Assembly (NCBI GenBank): GCA_038259155.1 | Contig: JBBSPE010000075.1 | Coordinates: forward strand, 1-20,188 | Reading direction: 5' to 3' | DNA from: JAABRT01 sp038259155 | Lineage (GTDB): Bacteria; Gemmatimonadota; Gemmatimonadetes; Gemmatimonadales; Gemmatimonadaceae | Length of the DNA: 20,188 bases | In this document: positions 13,981 to 20,188 of the stretch, piece by piece | Numbering within the stretch: the first letter of the stretch is position 1 | Layout: each line of letters opens with the position of its first letter | Made by a program: the position numbers and the translations under genes | The notes under the pieces: generated by a model | Seen by the model: only the letters and a program-made list of their open reading frames with translations | What the model was told of the DNA's origin: nothing | Database searches by the model: none

Positions 13981-16643
13981 GCGACCCAGCGCTCCGCGTG
14001 CACGAGGCCGTGTCGCGATTCATCCTGCCCAACGGCCTGACGCTGCTCGTCCGTCAGGATGACACCGCGCCGGTCGTGGGTCTCTACACGCACGTGAAGG
14101 CCGGCTATTTCGATGAGCCCGATGATCGCGTGGGTATCGCGCACGTGCTCGAGCACATGTACTTCAAGGGCACGCCCACGCGTGCAGTCGGGGCGATCGC
14201 GCGCGAGACCAAGCTCGCCGGTGGCTGGCTCAACGCGCACACCATCTACGACCACACGGCGTACGTCGCGGTGGTGCCGAGTGACGCGTTCGAGGCGGCG
14301 CTCGACATCCAGTTCGATGCGTACGCGCATTCCCTCATCGACGCGGAGGAGCTGGGTCGCGAACTCGAGGTGATCATCCAGGAAGCACGGCGCAAGCGGG
14401 ACGCGCCCGGCGCCGTGACGTTGGAATCGCTGTTCGCGCTGCTGCACGACAAGCATCGCATTCGGCGCTGGCGTATTGGCGAGCCGGACATGCTGCGCAC
14501 GTTTTCGTCCGATATGCTGCACGCGTTCTACCGACACTGGTACGTACCGTCCAACACGATTCTGTCCATCGTGGGCAATGTGGACCCGGAAACGGTGCAC
14601 CAGGCGGTGCTGCAACGGTACGGCACGCTGCCGGCCGGCGATGTCACACGCGAACGCGGCCCGGTGGACGACGCAGCGCCCGGCGTGCGGAGCCGCGATC
14701 TCACTGGCGATATCGCGCAGGCACACGTCGCGTTCGGTTGGCGCACGCCGCCGCAGAGTCACCCGGACACGCCGGCGCTTGAGCTCGCGGGCATCATACT
14801 GGGCAGCGGTCGCGCGTCACGCTTCTACCGCGCCGTGCGTGAACGGCAGCTCGCGAGCGGAGTGTCTGCGTTCCACTACACGTCCGGAGACGCGGGTGTG
14901 TTCGTGGTGCACGCCGAGGCGCCGCCTGAGCACCTGGCCGAGGCAACGCTGGCCAGCTGGCGCGAGCTGCACGCCGCACGCGTGTTTGGCGTGCGCACCG
15001 AGGAACTCGTTCGCGCGCAGCGCGTGCTCGAGGCACGGTGGCTGCGGCGACTGGAAACCATGGATGGGCAAGCGGCCTATCTCGCCAGCTGGGAGGCGGA
15101 GGGCGGTTTGGCTCTCGGTGTGGACTACTACACGCGATTGATGCGCGTCACGGTGGACGAGGTGCAGGCGGCCCTGCAGCGCCACACTCAGCCGGAGCAG
15201 GCGAGTTTCCTGGTGTACCGACCGGAGCGTGCTGCTGCACTGCCCGCGGCCCCGGGTGAGTTGCGTCGCTGGCTGGCCACGGTGGAGGCCCTCGACAGCG
15301 CGGTGCTGCCGCGAGACGGCGCGCTGCGCGATCCGGTCCCTGCTTCGCGCGACGTGCCCGCCCTGATTGACGCCGCGCCGCCCGAAATGGTCGCGCAGCA
15401 CGTGCACGTGTACCACACGCGCACGAACGTGCCGGTGCTCGTGCACGCGCGCAGCGGCACGCCCATGGTGAACGTTGGGGTGTTCGTGCGCGCGGGCGCC
15501 ATCTCCGAACCAGAGGGCGCCATGGGTGTCGCGCGGCTGATGGCGCAGACCACACTCAAGGGAACCCGCACGCGCTCCGGCGCGGAGATTGCGCTCGCGG
15601 CGGAGTCGCTCGGTGGGAGTATTGGTGTGAGCGCTGGTCTCGAGAGCGTAGCGTGGACCATGTCGGTGCCTGTGCGTCACCTCGATGCGGCGCTCACACT
15701 GCTCGCGGACGTGGTGCAGGCGCCGGCACTCGCGGAGAGCGGCGTGGACATCGAACGGCAACTCGCACTCGCCGACGTGGAGCGCCTGCGCGACGACATG
15801 TACCGTTGGCCCATGCGGCTCGCGATGGATGTCGCTTACGGCGACCATCCCTACGCACGGTCCGTGCTCGGCAACGCCGACTCGCTTGCCGCACTCACGC
15901 GCGCACAGGTCATCGCACAACACGAACGCACGGTCGCCGGAAGCGAGGCCGTCGTGGCCGTGGTGGGCGACGTGGTACCGTCAGAAGTCGCGGCGCTCGT
16001 GCAGGCCCGCTTTGGTGCGCTTGAGGGTGGTGCAGCGCCAGCAGTGGCCAAGCCCGCCTGGCCTGACACGTATCGACTGGCCACCGATTCGCGCCGGAAG
16101 CAGCAGTCGGCGCTGGCCATGCTCTTTCACGGACCGGGGCGGCGCGATCCGGATCGGTATGCCGCCCGGGTGCTGGCGGCCATCACCAGCGGACTCGGCG
16201 GGCGCTTCTTCGAGGAGCTGCGTGACCGGCGGTCACTGGCGTACACGGTGGCCGCGTATCCGGTGGAGCGGCAGCTGGACGGGTTGTTCCTGGCGTACAT
16301 CGCGACCAAGCCGGAGTCCGAAACGGAAGCGCGCGAGGGATTGCTGGAGCAGTTCGCTCTGTTGCGCACCGAAGCCGTGACAGCGGAGGAACTGGACCGC
16401 GCACAACGCTACCTCGTGGGTGCGCACGCCATCGCACAACAGAGCGGCGGCTCCGTGCTGGCCGAGCTCGTGGACGCCTGGATGTTCGGGGATGGACTCG
16501 AAGAGCACGCGACGGTCGTCTCACGCCTCGAGGCGGTCACCGCCGAGCAGATCCAGCAGTTGGCTACGCGCTACTTCGATCCGGTGCGGCGCGTGGAGGG
16601 CGTGGTGCGTGGGGTGAGCGGTGTGCACGAGAAGGTGAGTTAG
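13977..16643 (+). CDS. M16-family zinc metallopeptidase, two-domain
   Basis: An 888-residue peptidase made of two homologous halves. The N-terminal half carries the inverted zinc motif HVLEH (His56, Glu59, His60), with the third ligand Glu136 in EVIIQEARRKRD, 75 residues after His60 as the family requires. The C-terminal half has the degenerate counterpart (RLMAQ, residues 520-524) and retains the substrate-binding Arg749/Tyr756 pair in LRDRRSLAYTV. This is the architecture of PqqL-like and other single-chain M16 enzymes that degrade peptides within a closed chamber. I see no signal peptide, so it may be cytoplasmic, or exported in an unusual way. ATG 13977 overlaps the upstream TGA (ATGA); eight further in-frame codons upstream, from 13953, are less likely. 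The stop overlaps the convergent beta-barrel gene by four bases. Confidence 0.95.
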   Translation: MSDPALRVHEAVSRFILPNGLTLLVRQDDTAPVVGLYTHVKAGYFDEPDDRVGIAHVLEHMYFKGTPTRAVGAIARETKLAGGWLNAHTIYDHTAYVAVVPSDAFEAALDIQFDAYAHSLIDAEELGRELEVIIQEARRKRDAPGAVTLESLFALLHDKHRIRRWRIGEPDMLRTFSSDMLHAFYRHWYVPSNTILSIVGNVDPETVHQAVLQRYGTLPAGDVTRERGPVDDAAPGVRSRDLTGDIAQAHVAFGWRTPPQSHPDTPALELAGIILGSGRASRFYRAVRERQLASGVSAFHYTSGDAGVFVVHAEAPPEHLAEATLASWRELHAARVFGVRTEELVRAQRVLEARWLRRLETMDGQAAYLASWEAEGGLALGVDYYTRLMRVTVDEVQAALQRHTQPEQASFLVYRPERAAALPAAPGELRRWLATVEALDSAVLPRDGALRDPVPASRDVPALIDAAPPEMVAQHVHVYHTRTNVPVLVHARSGTPMVNVGVFVRAGAISEPEGAMGVARLMAQTTLKGTRTRSGAEIALAAESLGGSIGVSAGLESVAWTMSVPVRHLDAALTLLADVVQAPALAESGVDIERQLALADVERLRDDMYRWPMRLAMDVAYGDHPYARSVLGNADSLAALTRAQVIAQHERTVAGSEAVVAVVGDVVPSEVAALVQARFGALEGGAAPAVAKPAWPDTYRLATDSRRKQQSALAMLFHGPGRRDPDRYAARVLAAITSGLGGRFFEELRDRRSLAYTVAAYPVERQLDGLFLAYIATKPESETEAREGLLEQFALLRTEAVTAEELDRAQRYLVGAHAIAQQSGGSVLAELVDAWMFGDGLEEHATVVSRLEAVTAEQIQQLATRYFDPVRRVEGVVRGVSGVHEKVS

Positions 16644-17296
16644 AACCAGTTCGCGGGCACCCAGTGCAGCATCAGGTAGGCGGTGGTGTTCCGTGACGTG
16701 CCCGCGTCGGGCTCGCTGCCGAGCAGCCCGATCTCGTAGCGGCCCTCCAGGCCCACGATGGAGCCACTGCGCGTGCGCGCCTCCACCCCGAAGCCCAGCA
16801 TGGCGCCGGCGTCCACTCGGCGCACCTTGTATTCCAGGTTGGTACTGGCCAATGGCTCGTCGCACTGTTGGCCGTTCGTGAGTGGTGGTGCCTTGAGCCG
16901 GCACGAGACCAGTACCGCCACCGTCGGTCCGATGGAGAAAATGGGGCTGAACCGCGAACCCGTCGGCGCCAGCGCTCCGAAGCGGAGCAGCACCGGCAGT
17001 TCGAGATAGCCGAGGCTCCGCTCAGGCGAGCCCGGAGAACCGGTGCCCTTGCCAACCCAGAGCAGCTCGGGCTGGAGAGCGAGCCGCGACCGCAGTGCCT
17101 TGCGATACGTCAGGCCACCACCGAACGCGTCCCGGTTCTGGGACGAGAGCGCGGTTCCGTCACCAAAGCCCGTTCGGATCTTCGAAGACGTGCGCGTGAC
17201 CGTTACGCCCAGATGCTGCGCGTGCAGGGAGGTCGGAGCGGCCACGGCGCCCAGAAGCAGGAGCGCGACAAGGGGCCCGTACGTTCGAATGATCAT
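16640..17296 (-). CDS. Outer-membrane beta-barrel protein (porin-like family)
   Basis: A 218-residue exported protein. The first 26 residues are a signal peptide (hydrophobic LVALLLLGAVAAPTS, cleavage near LHA|QH). The rest alternates short polar turns with amphipathic strands: FGGGLTYRKALRSRLALQPELLWVG (in part), LGYLELPVLLRFGAL, FSPIFSIGPTVAVLVS, AGAMLGFGVEAR, IVGLEGRYEIGLLG and the last strand TAYLMLHWVPANWF. The C-terminal Phe is the usual beta-signal for the BAM insertion complex. The pattern fits small eight-stranded barrels of the OMP_b-brl family; the ELPVLLRFG strand is typical of them. Function unknown. The start ATG 17296 was chosen because it begins the signal peptide, though there is no clear Shine-Dalgarno site. 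Upstream on the same strand is the helix-hairpin-helix gene, 113 bases away. The region 17297-17409 holds no feature I can support. Confidence 0.88.
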   Translation of the reverse strand: MIIRTYGPLVALLLLGAVAAPTSLHAQHLGVTVTRTSSKIRTGFGDGTALSSQNRDAFGGGLTYRKALRSRLALQPELLWVGKGTGSPGSPERSLGYLELPVLLRFGALAPTGSRFSPIFSIGPTVAVLVSCRLKAPPLTNGQQCDEPLASTNLEYKVRRVDAGAMLGFGVEARTRSGSIVGLEGRYEIGLLGSEPDAGTSRNTTAYLMLHWVPANWF

Positions 17297-17409
17297 CGTG
17301 CGTCGTTTGAGGCGTGGAAGGGTGCGGGAACGCGAGAAGGTTGCGAACGATCGACAGTCCTGCGTTGGGCGCCACGGTGGAACGGACGCCGCATTGCGTT
17401 TCTCCCGCA

Positions 17410-17634
17410 TCAGGTTGCCCGAAAACGATGGCCGTGTTCGGCGAGCGCCTCCGCGAGAAGGCGGACACCCTTCGGTCCCATGCCATGCAGCGACGCGACC
17501 GACGACTCAGAGTGCTGCGCGAGCTGAGAGAGCGAACGAATGTCCGCCCGCGTCAACGCGCGCAGCGCAGGACCGGACAGGCCGGCAGGAAATGCGTCGG
17601 CGTTCGGATGCGTGGCGGCGGTCTTCGAGGTCAT
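17410..17634 (-). CDS. Small helix-hairpin-helix protein (RNA polymerase alpha-CTD-like fold)
   Basis: A 74-residue protein made almost entirely of one compact helical domain: FPAGLSGPALRALTRADIRSLSQLAQHS and then the hairpin LHGMGPKGVRLLAEALAEHG (parts of residues 15-68). The GL-x-x-A-L-x-x-L-x-x-A-x-I-x-S-x-x-L-A spacing, followed by a glycine-rich hairpin (GMGPKG), is that of the alpha subunit C-terminal domain and related HhH modules that contact DNA non-specifically. The ATG at 17634 is supported by GGAGGG eight bases upstream. The leader (17635-17696) contains an AT-rich patch on the minus strand with TATGCT, a weak -10 candidate. It may regulate or simply precede the beta-barrel gene; no function is proven. 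Confidence 0.82.
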   Translation of the reverse strand: MTSKTAATHPNADAFPAGLSGPALRALTRADIRSLSQLAQHSESSVASLHGMGPKGVRLLAEALAEHGHRFRAT

Positions 17635-17696
17635 GCGCAAATCCCTCCGTCTGAGAGCATAAGAATACACCACCGACCGCTCGCCTGCGTCGCCGC

Positions 17697-19214
17697 CTAC
17701 CGGCCACCGCTCGACGGAAGCACGCGCCGCAACATCTCCACCACGCTGCGCTCGCGCCCGTCGGCCGCGTAGACGCCCAGCATTTGCAGGTCATCCGAGG
17801 GCTCGCCAACAATGACGCCGCGCACCCAGCGTCGCGCCGACGACCACGCGAGCACATGGCGCACCGCGTCACGCTGCGCCGCATCACCGTGCGCGCGCGG
17901 CAACCCGTCCACGAGAATCCAGTGGCGGCGCGCGTCCGCTTGCTGCGCCTGCACCCAGCGGTCCGCCGCCCGCAACCGCGCGTCGAGTGACGGCAGGCCA
18001 CCAAAGCTCGGCGTGGGGGCGAATCCAGCGTCGGTGATCGGCGAGTCATCCGCCGTGGCCCGCACGTAGCGCGCGCTGTCCACCGCGTCGAAACGGGTGG
18101 CCACCCAGAGCACTCGCGTCGCCGGTCGCATGCGCTGCACCACCGCAGCGGCATTGCCGAGTTGCGCCGCCCACCACACGGGATCCGTCTCTGCCGTCGC
18201 ACGCCCCGAGGGGAGCAGCGATTCATGCATGGGCAGCACGACATCGGGACGCAGGCGCTCCAGCACGCGTTCCAGCGCATCCACACGCAGGCGCGTCGTG
18301 CCCGCTGGGTCACGCAGGGCCGCGAGCGCGTCGGGCTGCTCGAACGCGAGGGCGATCATGATGCGCACGCTGTCGCTGCGATAGGGCGCGAGCACGCGAG
18401 CCAGCGAATCCAGACCAGATGCACGGACCGCGGGCACGCGCAGCACCAGCAGCACCGCGTCGGGCGCCACGCGATCGGCGAGGCGCAGACCGGCGCGCGC
18501 GTCTCGCGACTTGGGCACTCCGGAGATCACGGGAAGCAGCCGCACCCCCAGCGCGAGGCTGTTCGCTTCGCGCGGGATGATGGTGTTGCTCGCGAGTTCG
18601 TAGCTGCGCACTGCGGCCACGCCGCGCGGCCACTCCATCACGAGCAGGGTCATCGCGGCTGCCGCATACAGCACCAGCACCGCGCGCACCAAGGCGCTGA
18701 ATCGCCACCGCGCCGGATACGCCGGGGCAAGCAGGGGTACCATGATCGCGAACGGAGAGGCCAGCGCCGCCCGGCCCATCACCATGCCAAGCACTGCATC
18801 GCGCGCAGCCACGGCGCCCTGCAGCGCGAGTGGCGCGTGCCCCGACTGCATGACGAGATAGTCGCCCACCGCGATCACCGCCACGATGGCATTGTAGAGT
18901 GTGAGCGGCACGCCAACGGACGACGAGACCAGCCGGCGACCCGTGGCCAGCGCGGTCTGCGCCACCATGAGCACGCACGTGGTGGGCCAGAGCCACGTCA
19001 CACCGGTGACGGTGCGTGCCCCGGCATCGGTGGACGCAGCGACGGCCAGCACGGCGGCCGGCGCAATGAGCAGACCGGCAAGCCCGGTCAGGCGGCCAAA
19101 CCATTGCTCGCGATCGCGGCGGGAGGCGATCCACCCCGCCAGGGTGACGTTCCAGGCGAGTACAAGAGCCGCCACCAGCACCGGCAAGCCGCCGAGCTGC
19201 TGCTCCAGACGCAT
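17697..19214 (-). CDS. Six-TM membrane protein with TIM-barrel-like extracytoplasmic domain
   Basis: A 505-residue protein of unknown function. The N-terminal 195 residues hold about six TM helices (8-30, 38-60, 69-90, 101-123, 148-167, 172-194). The remaining 310 residues alternate predicted strands and helices like a glycoside-hydrolase-type TIM barrel: ALGVRLLPVIS, DAVLLVLRVP, SVRIMIALAFE, PDVVLPMHE, TRVLWVATRFD, HWILVDGLPRA and VRGVIVGEPSDDLQMLGVY. Glu331 (MHE) sits where clan-A hydrolases have the acid/base Glu on strand 4, and Asp436 (LVDG) where they have the nucleophile Glu on strand 7. The final DGRERSVVEMLRRVL resembles the dG-kp-y--v closing helix. It follows the AdoMetDC-like gene by 10 bases, so they probably share a transcript. 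The ATG at 19214 was chosen because it starts just before TM1; the upstream extension is out-of-frame reading of the neighbour. Confidence 0.82.
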   Translation of the reverse strand: MRLEQQLGGLPVLVAALVLAWNVTLAGWIASRRDREQWFGRLTGLAGLLIAPAAVLAVAASTDAGARTVTGVTWLWPTTCVLMVAQTALATGRRLVSSSVGVPLTLYNAIVAVIAVGDYLVMQSGHAPLALQGAVAARDAVLGMVMGRAALASPFAIMVPLLAPAYPARWRFSALVRAVLVLYAAAAMTLLVMEWPRGVAAVRSYELASNTIIPREANSLALGVRLLPVISGVPKSRDARAGLRLADRVAPDAVLLVLRVPAVRASGLDSLARVLAPYRSDSVRIMIALAFEQPDALAALRDPAGTTRLRVDALERVLERLRPDVVLPMHESLLPSGRATAETDPVWWAAQLGNAAAVVQRMRPATRVLWVATRFDAVDSARYVRATADDSPITDAGFAPTPSFGGLPSLDARLRAADRWVQAQQADARRHWILVDGLPRAHGDAAQRDAVRHVLAWSSARRWVRGVIVGEPSDDLQMLGVYAADGRERSVVEMLRRVLPSSGGR

Positions 19215-19224
19215 CAGCCGCTCA

Positions 19225-19590
19225 TCACCCGCGCACGAGCCGCTCGGCGCGCACGTCGCCGGCGGACAGTCGGCGCGTGAGCACGTCGAAGGCGGGCACG
19301 AGGTCGAAGCGCACGGGCGCCAGCAGGTCCACCAGAATGACAGCGCGTTCCGGCACGGTATGCAGCGCCGCGTGTCCGCCCTCGAGCAGCAGCATGGCAT
19401 CAATGCCGTGTGCACCGCTCGTCCGCACCAGCGGCGCGCCGAGCGCGTGCAACCCGGCAGCACTGGCCGCGGCGATCAACACGCCACCAAGCCGCGAGGC
19501 GTCGGCCAGCAGCGCGTCCGGCACGCCGGCGAACTCAGCCACGAGGTGAGCGTGAGATGCGGAAACGGTTGCGCGAACGGGTGGAGCCAT
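19225..19590 (-). CDS. S-adenosylmethionine decarboxylase-like protein, probably inactive
   Basis: A 121-residue protein resembling the bacterial class of AdoMet decarboxylases (SpeD/SpeH), which make decarboxylated AdoMet for spermidine synthesis through a self-generated pyruvoyl group. HAHLVAEFAGV at the start matches the HVI-E--G- strand, and residues 65-90 (AMLLLEGGHAALHTVPERAV and following) match the family core V-I-S-ESHLTIHSFPE. The essential differences are that the ESH processing site is GGH (Gly72 replaces the cleaved Ser) and that the protein contains no Cys at all, so the catalytic Cys83 equivalent is missing (Pro92 by my hand alignment). His77 is kept. Self-cleavage and decarboxylation should therefore be impossible. 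ATG 19590 was chosen over a longer 149-residue reading because the homologous region begins there; there is no clear ribosome binding site. It is divergent from the phosphatidyltransferase gene, 67 bases away. Confidence 0.72.
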   Translation of the reverse strand: MAPPVRATVSASHAHLVAEFAGVPDALLADASRLGGVLIAAASAAGLHALGAPLVRTSGAHGIDAMLLLEGGHAALHTVPERAVILVDLLAPVRFDLVPAFDVLTRRLSAGDVRAERLVRG

Positions 19591-19657
19591 GCGCGTGACG
19601 ATAACCCGCGCGGCCGCTGGCTGGCACCCCGACCGGCGGCCCGGGTAGCTTTCGCGC

Positions 19658-20188
19658 ATGCCACGTCGCCGCAACTACCTGACCCTGCCCAACCTGGTGT
19701 CGAGTTCACGCGTGGTGCTGGCCGCCGGTTTCGTCGCGACGGACGGCGTGTCCACGCGGCTGGCCGTGCTGTTGGTCGCGTCGTTCACCGATTTCCTGGA
19801 CGGCTGGCTCGCGCGACGGAGTCAGCGCACGTCGCGTTTTGGTGCGCTGCTCGATCCGGTGGCCGACCGGCTGTTTGTGGTGGCGGTGGTGGCCAGCTTT
19901 TTGCTTGACGGGCAGCTGTCGTGGTGGCATGCCGCGGCCTTGCTGTTCCGGGACGTGATGAGCGTGATCGGGTGGTTCGTGGCGCGCAACGTAAGTTGGC
20001 TGCGCCCGATCCCGTTTCGTGCCCGCTGGCCCGGCAAGCTGCTCACGGGGCTGCAGTTTCTGGTGTTCATGGCGGTGCTGTTGCTGCCCACGGCGGTCAA
20101 TGCGCTGGTGATCGCCGCGTTGGCGCTTGGCCTGCTCGCCACGGTGGATTACGCGCTGATGCTGTGGCGTGAGCGCGTGCCGCCAGCG
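19658..20188 (+). CDS. CDP-alcohol phosphatidyltransferase, 3' end outside the window
   Basis: An inner-membrane phospholipid-synthesis enzyme, read for 177 residues before the window ends. The complete family signature D-x2-D-G-x2-A-R-x8-G-x3-D-x3-D is present as Asp45, Asp48-Gly49, Ala52-Arg53, Gly62, Asp66 and Asp70 (TDFLDGWLARRS, then FGALLDPVADRL). These residues bind the CDP-alcohol and its metal ions. NYLTLPNLVSSSRVVLAAGFV at the start (in part) is the usual first helix of PgsA-type enzymes. TM helices follow at about 75-90, 93-117 and 132-170. The most likely product is phosphatidylglycerophosphate synthase or a close relative (cardiolipin or phosphatidylinositol-type synthase); the substrate alcohol cannot be decided. 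No stop codon is reached. The ATG at 19658 lacks a clear Shine-Dalgarno site. Confidence 0.92.
   Translation, partial: MPRRRNYLTLPNLVSSSRVVLAAGFVATDGVSTRLAVLLVASFTDFLDGWLARRSQRTSRFGALLDPVADRLFVVAVVASFLLDGQLSWWHAAALLFRDVMSVIGWFVARNVSWLRPIPFRARWPGKLLTGLQFLVFMAVLLLPTAVNALVIAALALGLLATVDYALMLWRERVPPA

Noticed and set aside
18162..19280. 372-codon plus-strand open frame opposite the six-TM protein
   Set aside because: The minus strand gives TM helices and a coherent domain; this frame gives His/Gln/Arg-rich sequence without structure.
19610..19650. TGGCAC-containing stretch upstream of the phosphatidyltransferase gene as a sigma54 promoter
   Set aside because: The -24 element is present, but the -12 TTGC element is not at the required distance.
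1..20188. Phage, insertion sequence, CRISPR, tRNA or rRNA content
   Set aside because: I looked for transposase and integrase motifs, regularly spaced repeats with spacers, and conserved RNA stems, and found none. The only repeat array is the contiguous 12-bp one, which has no spacers.

Overview
The window is GC-rich throughout and densely coded on both strands, with many 1-8 base start/stop overlaps and frequent GTG/TTG starts. Together with the gene content (a two-component pair next to a metal-efflux RND operon, a two-domain M16 peptidase behind TPR proteins, a solo pseudouridine glycosidase, an outer-membrane barrel protein ending in Phe), this suggests a Gram-negative environmental bacterium. 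My guess is Gemmatimonadota, but that is an inference from style and I ran no search. I see no phage, IS, CRISPR, rRNA or tRNA, and no stretch over 300 bases lacks a gene.

Layout. (1) 2-1986 (+): the 3' part of an OmpR-family response regulator, overlapping by one base a full-length sensor histidine kinase. (2) 1922-2296 (-): a small protein with a FliS-like helical pattern, convergent with the kinase. (3) 2508-8279 (+): a tightly overlapping tripartite heavy-metal efflux operon: TolC-type outer-membrane factor, periplasmic adaptor and CzcA-type RND pump. The two-component pair upstream probably controls it, and 11-bp-spaced GTTCA repeats precede the operon. (4) 8299-8799 (-): a small secreted or membrane protein, divergent from (5) 8912-10162 (+), a kynureninase-like PLP enzyme; a perfect 15-bp palindrome lies between them. 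(6) 10232-10498 (+): a small basic hypothetical protein, followed by a ten-copy 12-bp tandem repeat (10497-10616). (7) 10685-11650 (+): pseudouridine-5'-phosphate glycosidase. (8) 11735-16643 (+): a translationally coupled operon of a soluble TPR protein, a membrane-anchored TPR protein and an M16 peptidase of 888 residues. (9) 17296-16640 and 17634-17410 (-): an outer-membrane beta-barrel protein and a 74-residue helix-hairpin-helix protein. (10) 19590-17697 (-): an S-adenosylmethionine-decarboxylase-like protein that lacks the catalytic Ser and Cys, followed 10 bases later by a six-TM protein with a TIM-barrel-like extracytoplasmic domain. (11) 19658 to the window end (+): a CDP-alcohol phosphatidyltransferase, cut by the window edge.

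How they fit together: region 1 plus region 3 reads as a sense-and-export module for divalent metal ions. Region 8 looks like a proteolysis or quality-control operon of unknown target. Region 10 is the least explained: a probable AdoMetDC pseudoenzyme coupled to an uncharacterised membrane TIM-barrel protein. The clearest sequence-level oddities are that pseudoenzyme, the 12-bp coding-periodic repeat array, and the orphan FliS-like gene wedged between the two-component pair and the efflux operon.
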